DNA of 64,000 nucleotides from Clostridia bacterium (GTDB lineage: Bacteria > Bacillota > Clostridia > Oscillospirales > Acutalibacteraceae), in assembly GCA_017449935.1 (NCBI GenBank), contig JAFSYP010000074.1, positions 62,001 to 126,000 on the forward strand, in the 5' to 3' direction. This document shows, in pieces, positions 52,301-59,741 of this stretch. A program made the position numbers and the translations under genes. The number at the start of each line of letters is the position of its first letter. Positions within the stretch are counted from its first letter, which is position 1. Below the pieces are notes generated by a model. That model was not told the DNA's origin, searched no databases, and worked only from the letters and a program-made list of their open reading frames with translations.

Positions 52301-55300
52301 GAAGAATAACAATAAGCTCGACGATAACGGCGAACCCATGATCCTGGTGCTCAAGCTGTACTATACCGTCAATCAGTATACGCTCAGCTTCGACGCCAAC
52401 GGCGGCGAGGGCACGATGAACGATATGTCTGTCGCGTACGGCGCGCGCATCACGCTGCCCGCAAACAGCTTCACCAAGGCAGGCTACAAGCCCGACGGCT
52501 GGATCGAGGATCTTGACGCCGGCACGAAGGCGTACAGCGAAAAGGGCGTCTATGTCGGCGCGAACGAGAACGTCACGCTCTACACCTACTGGGCGCTTGA
52601 GACCTACACGATCACCTACACCGACGAGCAGCACGGCACCGTGTCGCCCGCGAACCCGACGAGCTATACCTATCTCAGCGACGCCATTGTGCTGCGCAAT
52701 CCCGTCAAGACCGGCTGGACATTCCTCGGCTGGACCGGCTCCAACGGCACGACGCCGCAGACGAGCGTGACGATCGCCAAGAACAGCACGGGCAACAAGA
52801 GCTACACGGCCAACTGGCAGATCAACACCTACACGATAAGCTACACCGATCCGCAGAACGGCACCGTGTCGCCCGCGAACCCGACGAGCTACACCGTCGA
52901 CACGGCGAACATCACGCTGCGCAATCCCGTCAAGACCGGCTGGACGTTCCTCGGCTGGACCGGCTCCAACGGCGACGATCCGCAGACGACCGTCCTGATC
53001 GCCAAGGGCAGCACCGGCGACAAGAGCTACACGGCCAACTGGCAGATCAACACCTATACGATCACCTATGAGCTGGACGGCGGCAGCGTGGCGACGGCGA
53101 ACCCGAAGGACTACACCGTCTACACCGCGACCATCACGCTCAACAACCCGACCAAGACCGGCTGGACGTTCCTCGGCTGGACCGGCTCCAATGGCGAAAC
53201 GCCGCAGACGAGCGTGACGATCGCCAAGGGCAGCACCGGCAACAAGACCTTCACCGCCAACTGGCAGATCAATACCTACACGATCAGCTATACCGATCCG
53301 GAGAACGTGACCATCACGCCGGCGAACCCGACGAGCTATAACGTCGATACGCCCGACATCACGCTGCGCAATCCGGTCAAGGCAGGCTATACATTCCTCG
53401 GCTGGACCGGCTCCAACGGCGAAACGCCGCAGACGACCGTTCTGATCGCCAAGGGCAGCACCGGCGACAAGAACTACACCGCCAACTGGAAGATCGACAC
53501 CTACACCATCAACTACACTTTGGCCGGCGGCAGCGTGGCGACGGCGAACCCGACGGAATATAACGTCAACACCGACAGCTTCACGCTCACCAACCCGACC
53601 AGCGAAGGTTGGACGTTCCTCGGCTGGACCGGCTCCAACGGCACGACGCCGCAGACGGAAGTGACGGTCGCCAAGGGCAGCACCGGCAACAAGACCTACA
53701 CCGCCAACTGGCAGATCAATACCTACACGATCAGCTATACCGATCCGGAGAACGGCGCCGTGTCGCCGGCGAACCCGACGAGCTACACCGTCGATACGCC
53801 CGACATCACGCTGCGAAACCCGGTCAAGGAAGGCTACACGTTCCTCGGCTGGACCGGCTCCAACGGTGAAAATCCGCAGACGACCGTCCTGATCGCCAAG
53901 GGCAGCACCGGCAACAAGACCTACACCGCCAACTGGAGAGTCGACGGCTTCACGATCACCTATGATCTGGACGGCGGCAGCGTGGCGACGGCCAATCCGA
54001 CCGGCTACACAGTCAACACCGAATCCTTCGTCCTGAACAACCCGACGAGATCCGGCTACACGTTCGTGGGCTGGACCGGCTCCAACGGCGAAACGCCGCA
54101 GGTTGTCGTGACGATCGCCAAGGGCAGCACCGGCAACAAGACCTACACCGCCAACTGGCAGATCGATACCTACACGATCAGCTATACCGATCCGGAGAAC
54201 GTGACCATCACGCCGGCGAACCCGACGGAATACAATGTCAATACGCCCGACATCACGCTGAACAACCCGGTCAAGACGGGCTACATCTTCAAGGGCTGGA
54301 CCGGCTCCAACGGCAATTCGCCGCAGACGACCGTCCTGATCCCCAAGGGCAGCACGGGCAACAAGAGCTACACGGCCAACTGGCAGGTCGAAAGCTACAC
54401 GATCACCTATGATCCGGTCGGCGGTATCGTGGAAACGCCGAACCCGACGTCCTACAACGTCGAAACGGCTACGTTCACGCTGAACAACCCGATCAAGACG
54501 GGCTGGAAATTCCTCGGCTGGACCGGCTCCAACGGCGAGACGCCGCAGACGACGGTAACGATCGAAAAGGGCACCACGGGCAATAAGAACTACACGGCCA
54601 ACTGGGAGCTCGAAGTTTACACGCTGACCTTCAACGGCAACGGCACGACCACGCCGAGCGCGGTCCCGGCGTCGATGCAGGTGAACTACACGCAGAGAGT
54701 CAATCTGCCGACGGCAGAAGGCATGAAGCTCTTCTCCGAAGACACGCAGGAAAGCCGTACCTTCCTCGGCTGGAAGGCAAGCGACGATACGACCTACGCA
54801 CCCGGCGGACTGTTCGTATGCCCGGCAGCCGATGAAGAATTCACGGCGATCTGGAGCGCGAACTATTACGAACTGGATGCGCTGTGCACGCAGATCGCCA
54901 ACTACAGAAGAATGGATATGCTTCCCGCGAACGACAACGATCCGTTGTACGCGGCAGGCGGCGATATGGCGGCGCTTCTCGGCAGCGACGGCAGCTACTC
55001 CTGGGAGTTCTTCAATACGACAGAGCTGGAAGCGGCGCTCGCAAACGCGACCAAGGATTCCAACCGCGGTCTGCCGCAGAGCCAGCAGAGCAAGGTTGAC
55101 GCGCTGCAGGCGGCGCTGCAGGCGGCGCTGGATGCCGTTACGCTTCTGGACGTCGATCTGGACGAATACTTTGCATGTATGCATGTCGGCGAAGGCTCGG
55201 ACGCGGACGTGGAAACGGGCGAAGTGTATCCGCCTTGCGAAGAGGACGAGATGCACAGCTACAACAGCCTGCTGATCCTCATTGACCGTATCCTCTCCGC

Positions 55301-56759
55301 TGACGACAGCGTCAGCATCTACACGCAGGACAGCGTGGAAGAGCTGCGCATGGCGATCTACGGCGCGGACGGTATCGACGGTATCGCAGTCGAAGTGATC
55401 AACGCCGGGCTGAAGGCGCCCGCACAGGAGCTGCTGGAAGAGTTCGTGAACCGTATTGCGGAAGCGTACCACACGATCCTGCGTCTGAAGGATGCGGACT
55501 ATACGGCTCTGGACGCGCTAATCACCGATTACCTGCCGAGCCTGAGCGGCTCCGCCGTGGATTACAACACGCTGGAGACCTACTATACGGTGGACAGCGT
55601 AACGAACCTGAAGACCTACTATCAGAGCATCGACCGTGAATACAAGATCGTCAACCAGAGCATGATCAACGCCGGCGGATCCGTCTATTCGGAGCTGAAG
55701 GACTATATTGACGCTCTGGACGTGCGCGCCGCGGATTATACGGACGTGTTCTATCAGATCCTGCGCATCGACACCGGCACGCCGGGCTTCAGCTATCCGG
55801 AGGACGACGTGATCAGCTCCAAGTACAACACGTGGATCACCTGGGCGAAAGCCAACACCGGCAATATTTCCACGCAGATGGATAAGACCTTCCTGAGCGT
55901 GAAGTATACGGATTCGTCCCTGGCGAATCTGTACCGCGCGCTGGACGGCATCAACTGGGAGCAGAACATCTTTGCACAGTCCGCCGTGGACGGCAGAGAC
56001 AACGCGACCAGCTACTGGAATCTGCTGAACAACGCGATCGAAGCGCTGACACTGCGCACCTACAACGTGACCTATTTGGTCAACGACGGCACGGATGCGG
56101 TCTATACCGTAGACAGAGGCCATGAGTTCGGTTCCCAGATCGGCAGCTTCCCGCCCGGCACTCCGTCGAGAGACGGCTTCGTGTTCAAGGGCTGGAGCAC
56201 CGATCCCGAGACGCTGACGCCTGCCAGCACGGAAGCGTACGTCTACGGTGAAGTTACGATCTATGCGTTCTGGGGGTCGGTGTACGATGAAGTGATTGAG
56301 CTGGAGGCTGCGGAAGGTTCCACGACGGTTATTGACACGCAGAGACACTACATCTACGGTCTGAAGACGCAGCTTACCGAAACAGAGCTTGTGGACGAAT
56401 ACCTGAACGTGATCGGAAACGGCACCCTGGTGGTCCACGCCAAGGACGGCACGATCGGCACGGGCACGGTCGTGGAACTGGTGAGCAACTATACCGGCGA
56501 CGTCCTGGAGACCTATCAGCTGGTCATCTTCGGCGATCTGAACGGCGACGGCATCATCAACTCCACCGATACGACGGATGTCCGCATGATGCGTGCGAGA
56601 CTGAAGGATGCCACCTTCAATAATCCGTACACGTTCGCTGCGGACGTCGTGGAGGACAGCAACATCAACTCCTCCGACGAGACGAGCATCCGTATGCTTG
56701 CGGCCAGGATCGCGACCATCGATCAGGTGACGCGTGAGATCCACAGATTGGACGCCTGA
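46341..56759 (+). CDS. Giant surface protein: B-repeats, FIVAR-like segments, dockerin
   Basis: This 3,472-residue exported protein begins with a signal peptide (SSMLALVMVFTTFCFA). Two related modules follow, each opening with VPE-x-IYL and each ending in a FIVAR-like helical piece (LGDPTATG, LGDPTQNG). Then come about 24 InlB-type B-repeats (Listeria-Bacteroides/Flg_new), with YTITYDLDGG, GYTFLGWTGSNG and YTANWQ, interrupted by one MucBP-like unit (YRIEYYKQNANDP). A helical region follows, a last B-repeat, and a C-terminal type I dockerin with DLNGDGIINSTD and the second, less regular DVVEDSNINSSD. There is no LPXTG. The dockerin implies binding to a cohesin elsewhere. GGGAGG precedes the ATG. 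The protein probably acts as an adhesin or spacer. Confidence 0.92.
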   Translation: MRTFKRVASSMLALVMVFTTFCFADLGLTANAWKDSAGIEMVGRPVINFSVPETIYLDTSGRFQYFVDTDAATGKLNTDPAKITGQITFSSSTPFENLVITRSDSAITYGVAARSTKFTDEMAAGTVGTGGTVITWEAKYTVDDVPYESHAYTYVYAPFTGMIGSGCKGQLSELWTTHISEHMEINVLTGFHSYNSAKGGYSWGGTNTGVKSPWELPIGSDKANDASVYGGFGPTKDESRYLTAASTNNYFAFNDYGKHSDIEETQDITTVSAGNLVIDCSRYTNTDQIPNLQAAAYTTYIVYNTPTDTNFETGVNESTTSYPSSFTRYYDTTDLKTSSGDSEQRYASTRVSSAVPPSGIAKPTAGNTKNYQLWVKQYVYHKYEGTLDNQYFQVNDMSRLNVTMVNKGALRDLYLECCGLAVEQTNNYGASYTTDFLTALQAAGRALGDPTATGVAAAYTALNTARDNLHLETIESGFTTPEFTFYVPEAIYLKASDRKTFEYYVDCTATGALNTAQNKTGGLVYFNCPEATSLNITCSGATVTAGGLTGKTTTVNTTVTGGSASSALTANSSSVITWTATFVADGRTYTATNYTVLYAPLTAPIAAAGRAKNKSGNDNWFQSVLYVYGIHSYASGFTYSTAGQLDDVFTAGRSYIYADGTTLFDDNAVEGALVNSGGTLLNANYINREDSDGNDEIASSTTGPTGTITVDTSRYTNLNQVPNLKAGWVCTDDEDDGGKNATMCSITANSTTLLDLPWTNNRHLDNGTDSNGKPWQLTPTQLSGAIANVAITAHAVGCDTNSSTGDRAGNYLYLNITVDGVSKADLRSVYRNAVNSGRFPDWYTTASWTTYQNALKAAAKALGDPTQNGTQVEAAKTALTQAAANLQFNHGTATETHISTATNAAVPDSLLETATTQSMTYNYGDTISAGHNDYAGYTYKGYSMTNSESSTPVTAMDGSDPASIDLFCGTSVSYTFYYEPKTYTITYDPDEGTFNGTTGLTTDTATFDASYKTGMNKAAPTRTGYQFVEWQVSGVSDAYVQAQTFTWRYAENKTFTAIWRENEYTLIYHVNSGTGSDYQYPQTVRYNQTIVTENNGGGGNITTSRTGFRFVGWNTKADGTGTSVNTGSPISVQTIVTEQEMQNSDAVAIYLYANWQANTYTLHYDPNETGLTVTGFPADVTMRSNENIVIDAATFTRPGYTFVEWNTQSDGNGTFYDRGQEYSVRTLTNNATLPNNSTVTLYAIWSINRYNIVFEENGGSTVEDLNRTPYNTIMTFPTSTKNGYTDLKWFANPNFSGTGYTPGTTKAVTENVTYYARWIIETYTITYDLDGGSVATANPDNYTVETPTIHLSSPTKTGYTFTGWTGSNGTVPQLSVSIAAGSTGNKNYTANWLIDTYQISYELGGGSLPNGVTNPQTYTYVTPTITLNNPSKTGYTFLGWTGSNGTTPLTTAIIAKGSLGNKSFTANWQAISYYVCYIATSDDVTNLPANSGPFTYDGAAAVISAIEPIRDGYAFTGWNTKRDGTGETYQPGDTIDHSRTPKPTTQGGTIELYTQWRPANFTVTWNLQGGTLNGSGTNPTTTVTFGGVYTVPKGTFFKSTYRFAGWYTAASGGTLVNDETVVTNTQKNQTIYARWENADYVIAFNGNGGTGSMTSVAAVCNVPSALPANTFSYPGHSFAGWATTAGGTMLYGDGATVSNLTDIDGATVTLYALWECRSFKIDYNFTTGAGKKLLTTSISQDEENPNAWKSVTLRQFQYVAGTTFVTIDGSEYYFYGWAYTSARAAAMQRDFEDKATFTLTDDVLANCTVTGWDEETPTITLYALWARKTRVTWVLEGGLWDYTDDNGEVQTSDESIVTDVIYGQNYVPPIGIYRDFYELRRWTSQRNGEGTVVANEITGDRGILLTNEDSTVYAFWVKDPNVVDDTSTYRIEYYKQNANDPDDYSNVETSEVVDTVGKEIDLTGHEKVIPGYTFNPNDSRNRPQGFVKNNNKLDDNGEPMILVLKLYYTVNQYTLSFDANGGEGTMNDMSVAYGARITLPANSFTKAGYKPDGWIEDLDAGTKAYSEKGVYVGANENVTLYTYWALETYTITYTDEQHGTVSPANPTSYTYLSDAIVLRNPVKTGWTFLGWTGSNGTTPQTSVTIAKNSTGNKSYTANWQINTYTISYTDPQNGTVSPANPTSYTVDTANITLRNPVKTGWTFLGWTGSNGDDPQTTVLIAKGSTGDKSYTANWQINTYTITYELDGGSVATANPKDYTVYTATITLNNPTKTGWTFLGWTGSNGETPQTSVTIAKGSTGNKTFTANWQINTYTISYTDPENVTITPANPTSYNVDTPDITLRNPVKAGYTFLGWTGSNGETPQTTVLIAKGSTGDKNYTANWKIDTYTINYTLAGGSVATANPTEYNVNTDSFTLTNPTSEGWTFLGWTGSNGTTPQTEVTVAKGSTGNKTYTANWQINTYTISYTDPENGAVSPANPTSYTVDTPDITLRNPVKEGYTFLGWTGSNGENPQTTVLIAKGSTGNKTYTANWRVDGFTITYDLDGGSVATANPTGYTVNTESFVLNNPTRSGYTFVGWTGSNGETPQVVVTIAKGSTGNKTYTANWQIDTYTISYTDPENVTITPANPTEYNVNTPDITLNNPVKTGYIFKGWTGSNGNSPQTTVLIPKGSTGNKSYTANWQVESYTITYDPVGGIVETPNPTSYNVETATFTLNNPIKTGWKFLGWTGSNGETPQTTVTIEKGTTGNKNYTANWELEVYTLTFNGNGTTTPSAVPASMQVNYTQRVNLPTAEGMKLFSEDTQESRTFLGWKASDDTTYAPGGLFVCPAADEEFTAIWSANYYELDALCTQIANYRRMDMLPANDNDPLYAAGGDMAALLGSDGSYSWEFFNTTELEAALANATKDSNRGLPQSQQSKVDALQAALQAALDAVTLLDVDLDEYFACMHVGEGSDADVETGEVYPPCEEDEMHSYNSLLILIDRILSADDSVSIYTQDSVEELRMAIYGADGIDGIAVEVINAGLKAPAQELLEEFVNRIAEAYHTILRLKDADYTALDALITDYLPSLSGSAVDYNTLETYYTVDSVTNLKTYYQSIDREYKIVNQSMINAGGSVYSELKDYIDALDVRAADYTDVFYQILRIDTGTPGFSYPEDDVISSKYNTWITWAKANTGNISTQMDKTFLSVKYTDSSLANLYRALDGINWEQNIFAQSAVDGRDNATSYWNLLNNAIEALTLRTYNVTYLVNDGTDAVYTVDRGHEFGSQIGSFPPGTPSRDGFVFKGWSTDPETLTPASTEAYVYGEVTIYAFWGSVYDEVIELEAAEGSTTVIDTQRHYIYGLKTQLTETELVDEYLNVIGNGTLVVHAKDGTIGTGTVVELVSNYTGDVLETYQLVIFGDLNGDGIINSTDTTDVRMMRARLKDATFNNPYTFAADVVEDSNINSSDETSIRMLAARIATIDQVTREIHRLDA
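52600..54610 (+). repeat. Nine near-identical 222-bp coding repeats with A/B alternation
   Basis: Units of about 74 codons recur nine times with high DNA identity around GGCTGGACCGGCTCCAACGG. Type A reads YTISYTDPEN and type B reads YTITYDLDGG. From the third unit on they alternate, so the working duplication unit was about 444 bp. Such repeats can expand or shrink by recombination and are prone to misassembly. Confidence 0.85.
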
Positions 56760-56795
56760 CGCGCACGATCCGCAATTGATCCCGTAAACCATTGA

Positions 56796-56831
56796 CTTCG
56801 CCCCGCATGACTTCGGTCATGCGGGGCGAAG
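56796..56831 (+). terminator. 16-bp perfect hairpin with TTCG loop
   Basis: CTTCGCCCCGCATGAC (56796-56811) pairs fully with 56816-56831 around a TTCG tetraloop. No T-run follows, but a transcript end or a processing site after the giant gene is likely. Confidence 0.6.
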
Positions 56832-56871
56832 CGCATCCGCGTCGCTTTGCGGGAGGCGACGATTTTACCTC

Positions 56872-56900
56872 TTGTTTCTTGGCTGCGGATAGAGTATAAT
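56872..56900 (+). promoter_or_regulatory. Promoter of the SCIFF maturase operon
   Basis: TTGTTT (56872-56877) and TATAAT (56895-56900) are spaced by 17 bp, about 40 bp before the start codon. Confidence 0.65.
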
Positions 56901-56939
56901 AAACAAGATATACCGAAAGAAGCGGAAAGAGGAAACCCT

Positions 56940-58325
56940 ATGATACATCAATACAAGCTCGGCGGATACAACATCGTGCTGGACGTATGCTCCGGCGCCG
57001 TTCATGTAGTGGACGACGCGGCATACGATATGATCGCGCTGTTTGAAAACACGCCGAAAGAGGACGTTCTGCGCATCCTGGCGGAAAAATATGCGGGCGA
57101 TCCGCAGGGGACGCCGCAGGAGCTGGCGGAATGCTACGGACAAATCGAGTCGCTTCGGGACAGCGGCGCGCTCTTTACGCCCGACACGTTCGAGCCGATG
57201 GCAGCCGCGCTGAAGCAAAAGACCTCCGGCGTCGTGAAGGCGCTGTGTCTGCACGTAGCGCATACATGCAACCTCAACTGCGCATACTGCTTTGCGAGTC
57301 AGGGAAAGTATCACGGCGACCGGGCCGTGATGTCCTTTGAGGTGGGCAAGCAGGCGCTGGATTTCCTGGTCGCGCATTCCGGCACGCGCCGCAATCTGGA
57401 GGTCGACTTTTTCGGCGGCGAACCGCTGATGAATTTTGACGTCGTCAAGCGCCTTGTCGCCTATGCGCGCGGCATTGAGCAGGAGAACGGCAAGAACTTC
57501 CGCTTCACGCTGACGACCAACGGGATGCTGATCGACGACGACGTGATCGACTTTGCCAACCGGGAGATGAGCAACGTGGTGCTCAGTCTGGACGGACGCA
57601 AAGAGATCCACGACCGTTTCCGGGTGGATTATGCCGGAAACGGCAGTTGGGACAGGATCGTGCCGAAGTTTCAGAAGCTCGTCCGCGCACGCGGCGGCAA
57701 AGACTACTATATGCGCGGCACGTTCACACACGCGAACCCCGACTTTTTAAAGGATATCGAAACGATGCTCGATCTCGGCTTTACGGAGCTGAGCATGGAG
57801 CCGGTCGTCTGTGCGGCGGACGATCCCTCCGCGCTCACCGCGGAGGATCTGCCGGTGGTGCTGCGTCAGTACGAGGAGCTGGCCGATCTGATGATCCGCC
57901 GCTGCAGGGTGGGAAAACCGTTTACTTTTTATCACTATATGATCGACCTGACCGCAGGGCCGTGCATCTATAAACGCATCTCCGGCTGCGGGTCCGGCAC
58001 GGAGTATATGGCGGTCACGCCGTGGGGCGACCTGTATCCCTGCCACCAGTTCGTGGGTGAAGAGGCTTTCCGGCTCGGCGACGTATGGCAGGGCGTGACA
58101 AATCCGGCGGTACAGGATGAGTTCGCCGCGTGCAACGTGTATGCGCGGCCGGACTGCCGGGACTGCTGGGCAAGGCTGTACTGCTCCGGAGGCTGTGCGG
58201 CGAACGCTTACCACGCGACCGGCTCCGTCCGCGGTGTGTACAAATACGGCTGTGAGCTGTTTCGCAAACGCATGGAGTGCGCGATCATGGCGGCCGTCGA
58301 CGCGCAGATGGGAGACGAAGCATGA
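56940..58325 (+). CDS. scfB: SCIFF peptide maturase, radical SAM thioether-forming
   Basis: This 461-residue radical SAM/SPASM enzyme matches the Clostridia-wide SCIFF (six cysteines in forty-five) maturase family, also called CteB. It begins MIHQYKLGGYNIVLDVCSGAVHV, the typical N-terminal peptide-binding region. It has HTCNLNCAYCFA (the CxxxCxxC cluster), FFGGEPLMNF, and a C-terminal SPASM/twitch Cys set (YPCHQF, CRDCWARLYCSGGCAANAYH). It forms Cys-to-alpha-carbon thioethers. The precursor gene normally sits just upstream, but the 180 bp here hold no Cys-rich frame. GAGG lies before the ATG. The stop overlaps the next start by 4 bp. Confidence 0.93.
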   Translation: MIHQYKLGGYNIVLDVCSGAVHVVDDAAYDMIALFENTPKEDVLRILAEKYAGDPQGTPQELAECYGQIESLRDSGALFTPDTFEPMAAALKQKTSGVVKALCLHVAHTCNLNCAYCFASQGKYHGDRAVMSFEVGKQALDFLVAHSGTRRNLEVDFFGGEPLMNFDVVKRLVAYARGIEQENGKNFRFTLTTNGMLIDDDVIDFANREMSNVVLSLDGRKEIHDRFRVDYAGNGSWDRIVPKFQKLVRARGGKDYYMRGTFTHANPDFLKDIETMLDLGFTELSMEPVVCAADDPSALTAEDLPVVLRQYEELADLMIRRCRVGKPFTFYHYMIDLTAGPCIYKRISGCGSGTEYMAVTPWGDLYPCHQFVGEEAFRLGDVWQGVTNPAVQDEFAACNVYARPDCRDCWARLYCSGGCAANAYHATGSVRGVYKYGCELFRKRMECAIMAAVDAQMGDEA

Positions 58326-59653
58326 GCGATACGCCCATCTGTGATTTCGTGCGCGACTACGCGCAGAAAGGGCCCGCCCGTCTGCATATGCCCGGCCACA
58401 AGGGCGTCCCGTTTCTCGGATGCGAAACGCTGGACATAACGGAGATCGACGGCGCGGACGATCTCTACGCGCCGCAGGGGATCATCGCCGAAAGCGAGGC
58501 GATCGCCGGCGAGCGCTTCGGCTGCGATACGTACTATTCTGCGGAAGGTTCGTCGCTGTGCATCCGCGCGATGCTGTTTCTCGCCGGCCGACTGTCCGGT
58601 CGGTCGACCGTTCTGGCGCAGCGCAGCGCGCACAAGGCGTTTTTGTACGCGGCGGCGCTGCTGGACCTCGACGTGCGGTGGCTGCATCCGCACGCGCAGG
58701 ACACATACCACAGCTGCACCGTGACCGCGCAGGACGTGGAGGCGGCGCTGAAGACCGTATCGCCCTGCGCCGTCTATCTGACGAGCCCCGACTATCTCGG
58801 CGGCATGACGGACGTCGCCGCCGTCGCCGAGGTTTGTCATCGGCACGGCGTGCAGCTGCTGGTCGACAACGCCCACGGCGCGTATCTGCATTTTCTTGCG
58901 CGCCCGCAGCATCCGATGGACCTGGGCGCTGACCTCTGCTGCGATTCCGCGCATAAGACGCTGCCTGTTCTGACGGGCGGGGCGTATCTGCATGTTCGCG
59001 CGCATTCCGCGGTCGACGCGCGGCAGGTGAAGGAAGCGCTGGCTCTGTTCGGTTCGACCAGTCCTTCCTATCTGATCCTGCAGTCTCTTGACCGTGCGAA
59101 CGCGTATCTGCGCGACTATCCCGACCGGCTGGCGTTGTTTTTACCGCGGCTCGACGCGCTCCGTTCGGCGCTTCGCGGGCGGGGCTTTGCCTTGTACGGC
59201 AGCGAGCCGCTGAAGCTGACCGTCCGCGCAAAGGCGTACGGATATACCGGCGATACGCTCGCGCGAATCCTGCTGGAACAGCAGATAGTCTGCGAAATGC
59301 ATGATCCCGATTTTCTGGTCTGTATGTTCACGCCGGAAAACACAGCCGACGATCTCCGACGCCTGTCGGCGGCTTTGGAGGCGATCCCGCGCCGCACGCC
59401 ATCGGACGACGTTCCGCCGGCCTATCACCCGCTGCCAAGCGTTCTTTCCGTTCGGCAGGCGCTTTTCGCGCCGCGCGAAACGCTGCCTGTCCGGGACTGT
59501 GTCGGCCGGATCATGGCGTCCGCCGCCGTGAGCTGTCCGCCCGCGGTGCCGGTCGTCCTGTGCGGCGAACGTCTGGATCGGGAGGCTGTGCGGCGGTTGG
59601 AGTACTACGGCGTGCAGACCTGTGCGGTCGTTCGGGAAAATTTACATATATGA
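58322..59653 (+). CDS. PLP-dependent Orn/Lys/Arg decarboxylase-family enzyme
   Basis: This 443-residue fold-type I PLP enzyme has HMPGHKGVPFLGC near the start, YYSAEGSSLCIRAML, LLVDNAHGAYLHFL and the Schiff-base region DSAHKTLPVLTGGAYLH. This is the short Firmicute form of the Orn/Lys/Arg decarboxylase group (YaaO/SpeA-like), probably making a polyamine precursor. The C-terminal domain is shorter than in E. coli decarboxylases. It overlaps the maturase by 4 bp. The link is conserved in many Clostridia genomes only as chance neighbourhood, as far as I know. Confidence 0.88.
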   Translation: MSDTPICDFVRDYAQKGPARLHMPGHKGVPFLGCETLDITEIDGADDLYAPQGIIAESEAIAGERFGCDTYYSAEGSSLCIRAMLFLAGRLSGRSTVLAQRSAHKAFLYAAALLDLDVRWLHPHAQDTYHSCTVTAQDVEAALKTVSPCAVYLTSPDYLGGMTDVAAVAEVCHRHGVQLLVDNAHGAYLHFLARPQHPMDLGADLCCDSAHKTLPVLTGGAYLHVRAHSAVDARQVKEALALFGSTSPSYLILQSLDRANAYLRDYPDRLALFLPRLDALRSALRGRGFALYGSEPLKLTVRAKAYGYTGDTLARILLEQQIVCEMHDPDFLVCMFTPENTADDLRRLSAALEAIPRRTPSDDVPPAYHPLPSVLSVRQALFAPRETLPVRDCVGRIMASAAVSCPPAVPVVLCGERLDREAVRRLEYYGVQTCAVVRENLHI

Positions 59654-59676
59654 AACAATTTCGGACAGGAAAGAAG

Positions 59677-59705
59677 TTGCAAACGCGAAAAAGGTGTGGT
59701 ATACT
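59677..59705 (+). promoter_or_regulatory. Promoter of the M28-like peptidase gene
   Basis: TTGCAA (59677-59682) and TATACT (59700-59705) are spaced by 17 bp, about 35 bp before the start codon. Confidence 0.7.
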
Positions 59706-59741
59706 TCTGTTTTGGAAATCCATCTGAAAAGGAGCGTCGCG

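Noticed and set aside
46320..55472. Antisense open frame of about 3,050 codons opposite the giant surface-protein gene
   Set aside because: It is a by-product of the codon use and repeats of the plus-strand gene. Its translation has Arg/Val/Asp-rich shadow composition, no domain and no ribosome site.
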